Source: Methylosinus sp. Sm6 (lineage in GTDB: Bacteria; Pseudomonadota; Alphaproteobacteria; Rhizobiales; Beijerinckiaceae). From it: 52,301 nt of DNA. The stretch spans positions 1-52,301 of the forward strand of contig NZ_JAINDZ010000031.1 in NCBI RefSeq assembly GCF_019802345.1, read 5' to 3'. Positions 16,556 through 23,879 of the stretch are shown piece by piece; position 1 is the first letter of the stretch, and every line of letters starts with the position of its first letter. The translations under genes and the position numbers were made by a program. A model generated the notes under the pieces. The model made no database searches and was not told where the DNA came from. It saw only the letters and a list, made by a program, of their open reading frames with translations.

Positions 16556-17407
16556 ATGACGAGCGACGATGCCGGCGGCGGAGCCTTCGTGATCGCGGTC
16601 GCCAACCGGAAGGGAGGGACCGGCAAGACGACGACGGCGGTCAATCTCGCCGCGGGCCTCGCGCGCCGGAATCTGGCGACTCTGCTCGTCGACCTGGACA
16701 GTCAGGGCCATGCGGGGCTGGCGTTCGGCGCGGTTGCGGCGGCTGGCGAGGCCAATGTCCATCGGATATTCACCGAGGGCCCCGGGGCGCTCACTTCGGC
16801 CATCAGGCGGCTGTCGGGGCCGTCGCCCTGGCCCGATCTCGTCGTGGCCGACACACGGCGCCCGCATCCATCGGACGCGCCGCCCGACCTTCTCGCGCAG
16901 GCCTTGTCGAGCGATGCGATCCGTCGACGCTATGATGTGGTCGTCGTCGACACGCCGCCGTCCCTCGACGCTCTGATGGTCACCGCTCTCGCGGCCGCCC
17001 ATGCGGTGCTGATCCCGTTCGTGCCGCATCCGCTCGCCGTCGAGGGCGTGCGGCAGTTCACCTCGATCTTCTTCAAGGTGCGCCTGAGCAGCAATCGGCG
17101 ACTCCGCCATCTCGCGCTGCTGCCGGTGATGGCAAATGCGCAATTTCTGATTCACAGGCGCATGATCGACGCTGTGACGCAGGAGTTCGGCGAGCACCGT
17201 CTCGCCGGCCTCATCCGTTCGGATATTCGTCTCGCCGAAGCATTCGAGATCGGACGGCCGATATTCGATCACGCGCCTTCGAGCCGTGGGGCGCAGGACT
17301 ACGAAGCGCTCAGCGAACGGCTGTCGTCGCTCTGGCGACCGAATGGCGCCGCCGCTTCGGCCATGGCGGAGGCGGTCGAAGGACTCCGCGTGCGCCGCGC
17401 CGATTGA
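16556..17407 (+). CDS. ParA-family partition ATPase of the chemosensory operon
   Basis: Protein of 283 aa. The deviant Walker A is NRKGGTGKTTTAVNLA (about 18-33), followed by Walker A' LLVDLDSQGHAG and Walker B VVVVDTPPS. In chromosomes, orphan ParA homologues placed inside chemotaxis operons (PpfA of Rhodobacter sphaeroides, ParC of Vibrio) position and segregate chemosensory clusters. Its location as the last gene of an operon led by a soluble receptor points to the same job. I chose the ATG at 16556 because GGAGC is upstream; an in-frame GTG lies at 16532. No parB or parS-like feature was noticed nearby. Confidence 0.9.
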   Translation: MTSDDAGGGAFVIAVANRKGGTGKTTTAVNLAAGLARRNLATLLVDLDSQGHAGLAFGAVAAAGEANVHRIFTEGPGALTSAIRRLSGPSPWPDLVVADTRRPHPSDAPPDLLAQALSSDAIRRRYDVVVVDTPPSLDALMVTALAAAHAVLIPFVPHPLAVEGVRQFTSIFFKVRLSSNRRLRHLALLPVMANAQFLIHRRMIDAVTQEFGEHRLAGLIRSDIRLAEAFEIGRPIFDHAPSSRGAQDYEALSERLSSLWRPNGAAASAMAEAVEGLRVRRAD

Positions 17408-17411
17408 CGCG

Positions 17412-17430
17412 GCGGCGATCGCGACGCCGC
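17412..17430. terminator. Weak hairpin between convergent genes
   Basis: GCGGCG and CGCCGC arms separated by 7 nt sit just past the parA-like stop and before the convergent cheY-like gene. It lacks a U-tract, so termination here is a guess. Confidence 0.25.
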
Positions 17431-17455
17431 TCCGCCATTTCGCATTCTCGCACCT

Positions 17456-17830
17456 TCAGGCGGCGTTCACCACCACCTGTTTGACGACTTGGACGAGGGC
17501 GAGCGCATCGACTGGTTTCACGAGCCAGCCAGTGGCGCCGGCCGCTTTCGCGGCTCCGCGCTTTTCCTGCTGCGAGTCAGTGGTCAGCACCAGTATCGGA
17601 GTGAAGCGGGTCGGGGCGAGACGACGAAGTTGTGCGATGAGCTCGACGCCATTCATGCCCGGCATGTGGTAATCGGTGATGATGAGGCTCGGCGACAAGC
17701 CGCCCTGGACCTTGGCGATCGCGGTATGGCCGTCAGTGGCCGTCGTGAAGGCGTAGCCGGCTTTCGAAAGGATGCCGGTCAGGCTCGCAAGCATCGTGGT
17801 GGAATCGTCGACCAGAAGAATGGGCTTCAT
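17456..17830 (-). CDS. CheY-like single-domain response regulator (second copy)
   Basis: Receiver-only protein of 124 aa. D8-D9 (ILLVDDSTTM), the phospho-acceptor Asp in IITDYHMPGMNGVEL, Thr in LTTDSQ and Lys in GWLVKPVD are all present. The ATG at 17830 follows a GAGG-type ribosome-binding site; the frame is open for another 26 codons upstream with no homology. It is convergent with the chemosensory operon and lies next to a diguanylate cyclase gene on the same strand, with a gap of about 190 nt between them. It could be a phosphate sink for CheA or act with the cyclase. Confidence 0.9.
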   Translation of the reverse strand: MKPILLVDDSTTMLASLTGILSKAGYAFTTATDGHTAIAKVQGGLSPSLIITDYHMPGMNGVELIAQLRRLAPTRFTPILVLTTDSQQEKRGAAKAAGATGWLVKPVDALALVQVVKQVVVNAA

Positions 17831-18023
17831 TTGTGGGGGTCCTCGCGAACGGCTGGTGTCTGCGCGCGAAAGCAGATGGCGGTAAAGCGTCTTCTCTACC
17901 TTCAGCATAAGCGGCGGCGCTTAAGAATTTCTGTATGGGATCGTCGACCGGCTTCCAAAATCGAACGCCGATAATGTCTGACAGAGCGCTTTGCATCCTC
18001 TGGAGTTTTGTGACTCGGTAGAA

Positions 18024-19160
18024 TTAGGATCCCGCGAAAACGACCCTGTTCCGCCCGGTCGCCTTCGCCCGGTAGAGCGCCGCGTCGGCTGCCCGCGTCG
18101 TCTCCCGATAGTCCGGGGCGCGCCCTTCGACCAGCGCGACGCCTACGCTCACCGTCGCCTGACCCTCGGCGAGAAACGAGGCCTCCTCGATGAAGGCGAG
18201 ACGAATCCGTTCCGCGACCGCCAATGCGATCTTCTGGTCTGCCGGATAAAGGAGAGCGGCGAATTCCTCGCCGCCGATCCGCGCCAGCGTGTCGCTGGCG
18301 CGGATGTTGCGCGTCGCCGTTTCGCCGAACACGGTCAGGACGTGGTCGCCGACCGCATGGCCGAACCGATCGTTGATGTCCTTGAAATTATCGAGGTCGA
18401 AGACGAGCACCGCGCTCGTCTGATCCGCGGAGGCCGATTTCGTCGCGCGTTCGATGGCCCGGTCGAAAGCGCGCCGATTGGCGACGCCCGTCAGCGGATC
18501 GCTCATCGCAGCGATCTCACGGCGGCTCGCCAAGCGCTCCTTCGAGAGGGCGATCAAAGTGAAGCCGAGGACTGCAGTGTAGCACGAGAGCTCCAGCCAG
18601 CGGTATTTCGTAAACGAGCTGCTCGTGAAGTGGGCGGCATCGATTTCGAGAAATGGAACCGAAACCGAAAGGATCACATCGAGCCCGGCCTGGAGCGCCG
18701 TGGCCCAGGCCGCGACGCGCGCCAGGACCAGACGCCCGTTCTGGTCGCGATTGTACGAAAACAGCTCGTAAGCCGTCATGATTTCGTAAATCGCGGCGAT
18801 CGCGGCGATTGCCGCGGTCCGAAGGTGAATGTCCTGCGTCCACAGTCCAGACAGCCAGACGAGCCCCCCGAGCAGCGCCGAACGAGATCGAAGAGGTCTG
18901 TCGGCGAAAACCGCGGCTCCCGTCCAGAGAAAGCCGCACGACCACAGCATGAGGGCGTTGCCGAGGACGATCGAGAGCGATTCGATCTGATTGCGGAACG
19001 CAAAGCAGAAAGCCGAGCTTCCCGCCATCAGGAAAGCCGCGGCCCACCAGCACAGTTCTCTCGCCTCCTCGTCGCTGCGCCAGATCACATAAATAAAGGC
19101 GCACAGAAGCAAGAGCATGAATGCGCTGAATAGAAACAGTGTCGGCGCCAAAGCGATCAA
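18024..19160 (-). CDS. Membrane-bound GGDEF diguanylate cyclase
   Basis: Protein of 378 aa that makes cyclic di-GMP from two GTP. The N-terminal about 200 residues are strongly hydrophobic with six or more predicted membrane segments (for example FLFSAFMLLLLCAFIYVIW). The C-terminal GGDEF domain has DPLTGVANRRAFD, VLVFDLDNFKDINDRFGH and the active-site loop RIGGEEFAALL. The usual inhibitory-site RxxD lies upstream (RASDTLARIGG). The start is a TTG at 19160 with TGGAG six nt upstream. No EAL domain is present. The location beside chemosensory genes suggests, but does not prove, a functional link. Confidence 0.93.
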   Translation of the reverse strand: MIALAPTLFLFSAFMLLLLCAFIYVIWRSDEEARELCWWAAAFLMAGSSAFCFAFRNQIESLSIVLGNALMLWSCGFLWTGAAVFADRPLRSRSALLGGLVWLSGLWTQDIHLRTAAIAAIAAIYEIMTAYELFSYNRDQNGRLVLARVAAWATALQAGLDVILSVSVPFLEIDAAHFTSSSFTKYRWLELSCYTAVLGFTLIALSKERLASRREIAAMSDPLTGVANRRAFDRAIERATKSASADQTSAVLVFDLDNFKDINDRFGHAVGDHVLTVFGETATRNIRASDTLARIGGEEFAALLYPADQKIALAVAERIRLAFIEEASFLAEGQATVSVGVALVEGRAPDYRETTRAADAALYRAKATGRNRVVFAGS

Positions 19161-19332
19161 GGCGACTCCAGATGTTGCGAATACGCCGTTACGGTGGGGC
19201 TGCCGAACGAAACGTCGAACACGGATAGGTCCAAACGACTTTCGTCGGCAATAACCGAGCGATGGTCGGAGTCAGAACAGATCGCAATGGTTAAATGTTT
19301 ATTGATAACGGCTATTCCGCGACGATCGACGG

Positions 19333-19361
19333 TTATCGCGGGTCGGTTGGGGCTTCGATCG
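19333..19361 (+). repeat. 29-bp copy of an IS6-remnant end sequence
   Basis: This matches the reverse complement of 2217-2245 at 27 of 29 positions (mismatches at the fifth and twenty-third base). At 2217-2245 the sequence is just inside the IS6-like terminal repeat. Here it abuts an IS66 fragment. Confidence 0.6.
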
Positions 19362-19500
19362 ACGTGACGCCGGCGCACTTCGAGATCGTCGTCACACGCC
19401 GTCCCAAATAAACGCCTGCCGGAGCTGCGAGGGTGAGGTCGCGCAGGCGCCGGCGCAAGAGCGGTTGATCGAGAACGGCGTGCCGATCGAGGCGCTCGAG
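19361..19500 (+). pseudogene. IS66-family transposase (TnpC) fragment, frameshifted
   Basis: DVTPAHFEIVVTRRPK is read from 19361 and hits TAA at 19409. After a 2-nt shift the same protein continues as ACRSCEGEVAQAPAQERLI and ENGVPIEALE up to 19500. This is the zinc-finger-bearing N-terminal part of IS66 TnpC. Both ends of the gene are missing. Confidence 0.75.
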
Positions 19501-19507
19501 TATCGCT

Positions 19508-19705
19508 GACCCGAAGGCCTTTCGATCAGGAAGGGGTTTCTCGGCTTGGGTCGGGGTCGCGCCAAAGCAAAACTCCAGCGGCGGCAAGGAGAGGCTCGGC
19601 GGGATCACAAAGCAGGGCGACCGAGATCTGCGCAGTCTGTTCACGGCTGGCGCCATGGCAAACATCCGCTACGCCAAGCTCCATGGAACCACGCATCGGC
19701 CCTGG
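19508..19705 (+). pseudogene. IS110-family transposase C-terminal fragment
   Basis: One open stretch reads DPKAFRSGRGFSAWVGVAPK, QNSSGGKERLGGITKQGDRD and LRSLFTAGAMANIRYAKL, the conserved C-terminal (transposase_20) region of IS110/IS1111 elements. It starts a few nt after the IS66 piece and runs in frame into an IS1380-type piece, so the IS110 gene is cut on both sides. Confidence 0.75.
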
Positions 19706-19720
19706 ACGGACGGTAACACG

Positions 19721-19830
19721 GCGAAGTTCGATTTTGGAGAGGCGGAAGGGTGTCGGATCGAGGCGCGCTTCGATGGCGGGACGTTGACCTCGAACGCGGG
19801 CGCGCCGCTGCTCGGCAAGGTCGAGGCCAG
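19721..19830 (+). pseudogene. IS1380-type transposase N-terminal fragment
   Basis: AKFDFGEAEGCRIEARFDGG and TLTSNAGAPLLGKV resemble the first 35-40 residues of IS1380-family transposases, after which similarity is lost. It is not the N-terminus of the intact transposase at 20215-21765, which begins differently. Confidence 0.6.
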
Positions 19831-19918
19831 CCCCTCCAAGACACCTTCCGCCCTTACGAATCCCCCGCAGCGACTTCTTCGATGCGGCTTAGCGAACAAT
19901 TTGGAACAGATTCCACGA

Positions 19919-20149
19919 TTACCCGGCACCCGCGCCTTGTGTCACATCGATGGCGGACGCAAAGGGCTCGAAATCGGCGACCGTCAGTCGGTAGAGCCTC
20001 GTCCCCTCTCGCTCGCCGCTGTCAGGCAGGAGATGGAACCCCATTTTGTCGAAAAAATCCGCAATGAGGCCGTTGCGATCGGTGCGCCGATATTCGCCGA
20101 CGATCTGTTCGACGCCACGCGCCGCCGCCAGCTCGACCAGCTCGTTCAT
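19919..20149 (-). pseudogene. 3' end of an FkbH-like (HAD-IIIC/GNAT) gene, cut by an insertion sequence
   Basis: The last 77 codons read MNELVELAAARGVEQIVGEY, RRTDRNGLIADFFDKMGFHL and LYRLTVADFEPF, then a stop. This matches the C-terminal acyltransferase-like part of FkbH-type proteins (P-T-x-K-N-x-x-V-x-D-F-Y motif relatives), which load glyceryl units in polyketide or surface-sugar pathways. Everything upstream is replaced by the insertion sequence starting at about 20145. Confidence 0.6.
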
Positions 20150-21830
20150 CCTAAAAACCGCAGTTGAGCGAACGGTCGACTGATGGAGATACGGGTTTTC
20201 GGCTTCAGGTTGCATCAGCATGGCGCGAGGCGCTGCGGCGGACGTAGCAGGCGGCCGCCGAGGAGCGCCTGGAACGCCCGCGAGAGGATCGCGCGCCATT
20301 TTTGCCGCAACGTCGACTGCTCCGCATTTTCGACGAGCCCCCGTAGGAAGGCGGCGACCGCAGCCAGCGCCTCGGCGGCCGTCCGCGCGCCGGCATGCGC
20401 GCTCGTCACGCGCAGCGTCGTCTGCCGGGCGTGCCGCGTGCGCGTCGCTATGGCCGAGAGAAACAGCGGACGGCTGGTGATCGCCTCGCGATGCAAGCGC
20501 GGCTCGGCGAGGAGCACGAATATGTTCCACCAATCGTAGAACAGCGCCATGAGCCGCGCCGACAAGCGACAGCGCGCCAGATCATGCGTCGTGAAGCCGC
20601 CCCAGCCCCATTGGTTCTTCATCTCGTCAAAAATATTCTCCGCGTCACCCCTGTCGCGGTAGAGCTGACCGAACGCTTCTGTCTCTTCCACGAGCGAGGT
20701 GACCAGAACCGAATATTCGCAAGGCTCGCCGCCATGGTCGAACTCGGGGAAGGACAGCTGCGGCGCGCCGTTCTCGTCATCATAGGACAGCCCTACGGCA
20801 CCCTTCAATCGCCGGCGCAGCACGATCACGCGACGCTCGCGGCTCCATCCCAAAAGGCGAACCGCGCCTTCCTTCGCTTGAAAGCCGTGGCCCACATAGA
20901 TCCATTCCTGCGCGCGGCTCAGCTTCTCGATCATGCGCACGACATTCCTGGTCAGGCGCAGCTTGAACAGATAAGGCAGTCCGCGCGCCTCGGCCTCGCG
21001 CATGACGCCTTCGTTTTCAAAGCCGCTGTCGCCGCGCAGCAGCGTCGGCCAGCAGTCGCGCGGCAGACGATCGATCAACGCCCACAGGCTCGGCGCGGCG
21101 TGCTTCGACGCATGCTCGTCGCCAGGACACACGTCGACGTCGAGCACGAGACGCGCCTGCGCCATCGAATAAGTGTGATAGCAATGGCTCGGACGTCCCG
21201 GCTTTTTGGGATTATAGCCGAGGACCGCCCCTTCCTGATGGCCGTAGAGCGGCTTGACGGTCGTGTCGACGTCGAGGATCCACGGCTCGGCCAGCAAGGG
21301 CGCCACGCAATATTGCAAATGGCCGCGCAGCCATGCCGCGCCTTCGCTCTCGTCGATCGCTTTGAAGGCGCGCCGCACTGCATCTTCGCTGACGACCTTC
21401 TTCATGCCGAGCAGCTCCGGCAGCACGGCGTCGCAGCGCAGCGCCACTATATGAGCGTAGCGCTTGTGCCCGGCGAGCATGGCGAGCATCGCCGTGCCGA
21501 GAACGTCGCGCTTCTTGGGCGCATTGGGGCTGGCATAGCGCGGCGGACAATCGGCGACGAAGGCGTCGAACAGTCCGCTCGTTTTCAGGAAGTCGATGAA
21601 GAACGGCAGCTGCCCGAGCCGCGTCATCGCCGCTTCCTGATCCCATTCGACCCGGATCGCGCCGAAGAAGCTGTCGAGATCGACGCCCGCCGGCGCCTCG
21701 CCGACCACAACCGGCGATTGCTCACCCGCAGGGTGAGCCGAAGGAAGAGAGGAATCGTCCATCATGCGCTTGATAATGCGCCTCTCGCCTCATCCCTTCA
21801 AAGGGGAAACGCCCGGATTTAGGATGAAAC
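20145..21830 (-). mobile_element. Intact DDE insertion sequence (IS1380/IS4-like)
   Basis: The element is bounded by an 11-bp inverted repeat, TTCATCCTAAA at 20145-20155 and its complement at 21820-21830, and encodes one full transposase. The flanks show no target-site duplication and belong to different broken genes (fkbH-like on one side, ssuD on the other), which suggests a deletion between formerly separate sequences. The outer few bases of each repeat could be host coding sequence, so the ends are approximate. Confidence 0.65.
20215..21765 (-). CDS. DDE transposase, IS1380/IS4-like
   Basis: Full-length transposase of 516 aa. The first catalytic Asp is in WILDVDTTVKPLYGHQEGAV, the second in TLLRGDSGFENEGVM, and the Y-R-E-K signature in QLYRDRGDAENIFDEMKNQW. 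The N-terminus has LGQLPFFIDFLKTSGLFDAF and KKRDVLGTAMLAMLAGHKRY, typical of this group. No frameshift or internal stop was seen, so the element may be active. A start codon pair (ATGATG) at 21765 was chosen as the longest frame with family-like sequence. Confidence 0.9.
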   Translation of the reverse strand: MMDDSSLPSAHPAGEQSPVVVGEAPAGVDLDSFFGAIRVEWDQEAAMTRLGQLPFFIDFLKTSGLFDAFVADCPPRYASPNAPKKRDVLGTAMLAMLAGHKRYAHIVALRCDAVLPELLGMKKVVSEDAVRRAFKAIDESEGAAWLRGHLQYCVAPLLAEPWILDVDTTVKPLYGHQEGAVLGYNPKKPGRPSHCYHTYSMAQARLVLDVDVCPGDEHASKHAAPSLWALIDRLPRDCWPTLLRGDSGFENEGVMREAEARGLPYLFKLRLTRNVVRMIEKLSRAQEWIYVGHGFQAKEGAVRLLGWSRERRVIVLRRRLKGAVGLSYDDENGAPQLSFPEFDHGGEPCEYSVLVTSLVEETEAFGQLYRDRGDAENIFDEMKNQWGWGGFTTHDLARCRLSARLMALFYDWWNIFVLLAEPRLHREAITSRPLFLSAIATRTRHARQTTLRVTSAHAGARTAAEALAAVAAFLRGLVENAEQSTLRQKWRAILSRAFQALLGGRLLRPPQRLAPC

Positions 21831-22210
21831 TGTCGACGCCGAGCGCTGCATATTCACGCAAGCGCGCCTCGACCTGCGCCGGATTGCCGACGATCGCCGT
21901 TCCTGCGCCGCCCCGCGTCAATCCGACGCCGGCCCAGAGATTGGGGCTAATCTCGAGGTCCGCGCGCGTGCGCCCATGGCCTTTGCGCAATTCGAGCATT
22001 CTCTGCTGGCCGATCGAGTCCATTCTCGCGAATGTCTGCTGCGCCTCGGCAATCGCCCCGTCGTCTAAGCGGCTGATGAGAGAGTCCGCCGCCGCCCAGG
22101 CTTCGTCCTCCGTCTCGCGCACGATCGCGTGAAGCCGCACTCCGAAGCGGGGCGCGCGTTCAAATGCCGCCGCGCGACGCTGCACAACCGCGATCTTCTC
22201 GGCGACCGCG
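21790..22210 (-). pseudogene. ssuD: Internal fragment of an alkanesulfonate monooxygenase (SsuD-like)
   Basis: The frame encodes [72 protein letters not shown] and [14 protein letters not shown]. This is the C-terminal half of the FMNH2-dependent luciferase-like enzyme that desulfonates alkanesulfonates. It breaks off at FIL, where the insertion sequence begins, and at its 5' side it joins a porin-type signal peptide in another frame. About 200 N-terminal residues are missing, so it cannot work. Its position next to SsuC/SsuB-type transport genes suggests a former ssu operon. Confidence 0.85.
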
Positions 22211-22291
22211 CGACGGTAGATCGGCGGCGAAGGCGGCGTTCGCGCAGACGAGCGCGCCCGCCGCACCGATGACGCGGTAAAGGAGATTCAT
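22206..22291 (-). pseudogene. Signal-peptide remnant of an alphaproteobacterial porin
   Basis: ATG at 22291 opens [16 protein letters not shown], then [12 protein letters not shown], a classic signal peptide with an A-F-A cleavage site followed by the A-D-L-P start of mature rhizobial-type porins. The frame then runs into the ssuD fragment out of frame and stops soon after. It appears to be a deletion junction rather than a real small gene. Confidence 0.4.
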
Positions 22292-22326
22292 CTAACTGCA
22301 GCCGGAGGCCTCCGCGTCAATCGATT

Positions 22327-22356
22327 CGAAGAGCAAGCGTTCAGGCTCGCTCTTCG
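22327..22356 (-). terminator. Hairpin terminator after the ssuB-like gene
   Basis: A strong stem CGAAGAGCAAGC / GCTCGCTCTTCG with one internal mismatch and a 6-nt loop lies 43 nt past the end of the minus-strand ABC operon. The tail is AT-leaning but not a U-run. Confidence 0.55.
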
Positions 22357-22398
22357 GCGGATGACGCGAGTCGCTAGTCTCGCCGCGCGTGAACGCGA

Positions 22399-23136
22399 TC
22401 ATTCGCTGCGCAGCTTCGTCTCAACGAGGGAGGCGATGTCGCGCAAGCGTTGGTCGGCGCGTCGTCGCGGACGCGCGACGTCGATCGTGATGGAGGCGCG
22501 GACCTCGCCCGGCTGGCCGCCGAGGGCGATCACGCGGTCGGCGAGATAGACCGCTTCATCGATGTCATGCGTGACGAACAGGACCGTCTTGCCGGTCTCG
22601 CGCCAGAGCTCGAGCAGATCGTCCTGCAGGCGTTGTCGCGTCGGCGCGTCCAGTGCGGAGAAAGGTTCGTCCATCAGCAGCAGGTCCGGCTGCACCGCGA
22701 GCGCGCGGGCGAGGGCGACGCGCTGCCTCTGTCCGCCGGAGAGCTGATGCGGAAAGCGCTCCGCATAGTTCTCGAGCCCGACGCCGCGCAATGCGTCCAG
22801 CGCGCGAATGTGGCGCTCCGCTTTCGAAAGCTTCATCTTTTCGAGGCCGAGCGCCACATTGGCCTCGACGCGCCGCCAGGGAAGCAATCGCGCATCCTGA
22901 AACACCAGCGCCATGGCGCAATCGGATCGCGCGTCGAATCGCAATGCGCCGGCCGAAGGCGCGGCGAGGCCGATCAGCACGCGCAGCAAGGTCGATTTGC
23001 CGACGCCGGAGGCGCCGAGGATCGCGATGAATTCCCCGCGCGTGATCGTCAGATCGAGCCGCTCCAGCACGGCGACATGGGCGCCGTCGTGCTCATAGCC
23101 GAGCGCCAGCCCCTCGATCTCGATGAGCGGCGCCAT
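22399..23136 (-). CDS. ABC transporter ATP-binding protein, SsuB/TauB-like
   Basis: Nucleotide-binding subunit of 245 aa that powers import of a small anion, by family probably an alkanesulfonate, taurine, nitrate or related compound. Walker A is LGASGVGKSTLL (about 38-49), Q-loop VFQDARLLPWRR, signature HQLSGGQRQRVALARAL, Walker B LLLMDEPFSALD and H-loop VLFVTHDIDEAVYLADR. I chose the ATG at 23136, which overlaps the permease stop (TGATG); an in-frame ATG at 23148 is possible. It is co-transcribed with the permease and the DUF3604-type gene upstream, with the binding protein divergent at 26385. Confidence 0.93.
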   Translation of the reverse strand: MAPLIEIEGLALGYEHDGAHVAVLERLDLTITRGEFIAILGASGVGKSTLLRVLIGLAAPSAGALRFDARSDCAMALVFQDARLLPWRRVEANVALGLEKMKLSKAERHIRALDALRGVGLENYAERFPHQLSGGQRQRVALARALAVQPDLLLMDEPFSALDAPTRQRLQDDLLELWRETGKTVLFVTHDIDEAVYLADRVIALGGQPGEVRASITIDVARPRRRADQRLRDIASLVETKLRSE

Positions 23137-23879
23137 CACGCCTTCCATGTGAGAAGCCTCGATTGCGCGAAGATGAATGCCATGTCGATCAAGCCGTAGA
23201 GCGCCGCCATGGTCAGCATGTAGACGACGACGATATCGGTGGCGAGCAGGCTGGAGGCTTGGTTCATCCGCTGCCCGAGGCCGGCGACGCCGAACAGCTC
23301 GGCGGCGACCACGGCCATCCAGGCCTGGCCGAGCGAGGTGCGCACGCCGACGAGAATGCCGGGGAGGCTCGCCGGAAACTGCACCTTCACCAGCTTCTCC
23401 CAGCTGGTTCTGAAGCCGAAGGCGGCCGCCACCTCGATGAGATCGCGATCGACATTGCGAATGGCGCCGTGGGCGGAAAAATAGACGATCCAGAACACGC
23501 CGATGGCGATGATGAACACCGCCGCCTTCTCCTCGACGCCGAACCAGAGAATGGCGAAGGGAATCCAGGCGAGGCCGGGAATGGGGCGAAGAATGCGCGT
23601 GATCCAGGCCGTCATCCATTCGAGCGGCGGAAGCACGCCGGTCGCGACGCCCGCCGCGACGCCGAGCGCCACGCCGACGCCGAGGCCGATGAGATAATGC
23701 GACAGGCTCGCGCCAACACAGGCGAGCCAGACGCCGTTCTGGAACTCGCGCCAGAAGGCTCCGGGCAATTGGCTGGGGACGGGGAGAAGCGCATGCGCTC
23801 CCGGGGTGAGCAGGGGAGCGAGCTCCCATGCGCCGAGGAACAGCGCGAGGCCCAGCAGGGCGGCGAGACGCTGCTTCAT
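23136..23879 (-). CDS. ABC transporter permease, SsuC/TauC-like
   Basis: Inner-membrane subunit of 247 aa with about six hydrophobic segments. The EAA loop that contacts the ATPase is visible as EVAAAFGFRTSWEKLVKVQF followed by P-A-S-L-P-G-I. RPIPGLAWIPFAILWFG is typical of the SsuC/TauC/NrtB group. I chose the ATG at 23879 because it overlaps the upstream gene's stop (ATGA) and starts a hydrophobic N-terminus (KQRLAALLGLALFLGAW). Confidence 0.93.
   Translation of the reverse strand: MKQRLAALLGLALFLGAWELAPLLTPGAHALLPVPSQLPGAFWREFQNGVWLACVGASLSHYLIGLGVGVALGVAAGVATGVLPPLEWMTAWITRILRPIPGLAWIPFAILWFGVEEKAAVFIIAIGVFWIVYFSAHGAIRNVDRDLIEVAAAFGFRTSWEKLVKVQFPASLPGILVGVRTSLGQAWMAVVAAELFGVAGLGQRMNQASSLLATDIVVVYMLTMAALYGLIDMAFIFAQSRLLTWKA

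Noticed and set aside
22206-22291. Small secreted peptide gene in the ssuD remnant
   Set aside because: The signal-peptide sequence matches a porin start and ends in a broken frame, so I treat it as a deletion junction rather than a real gene.
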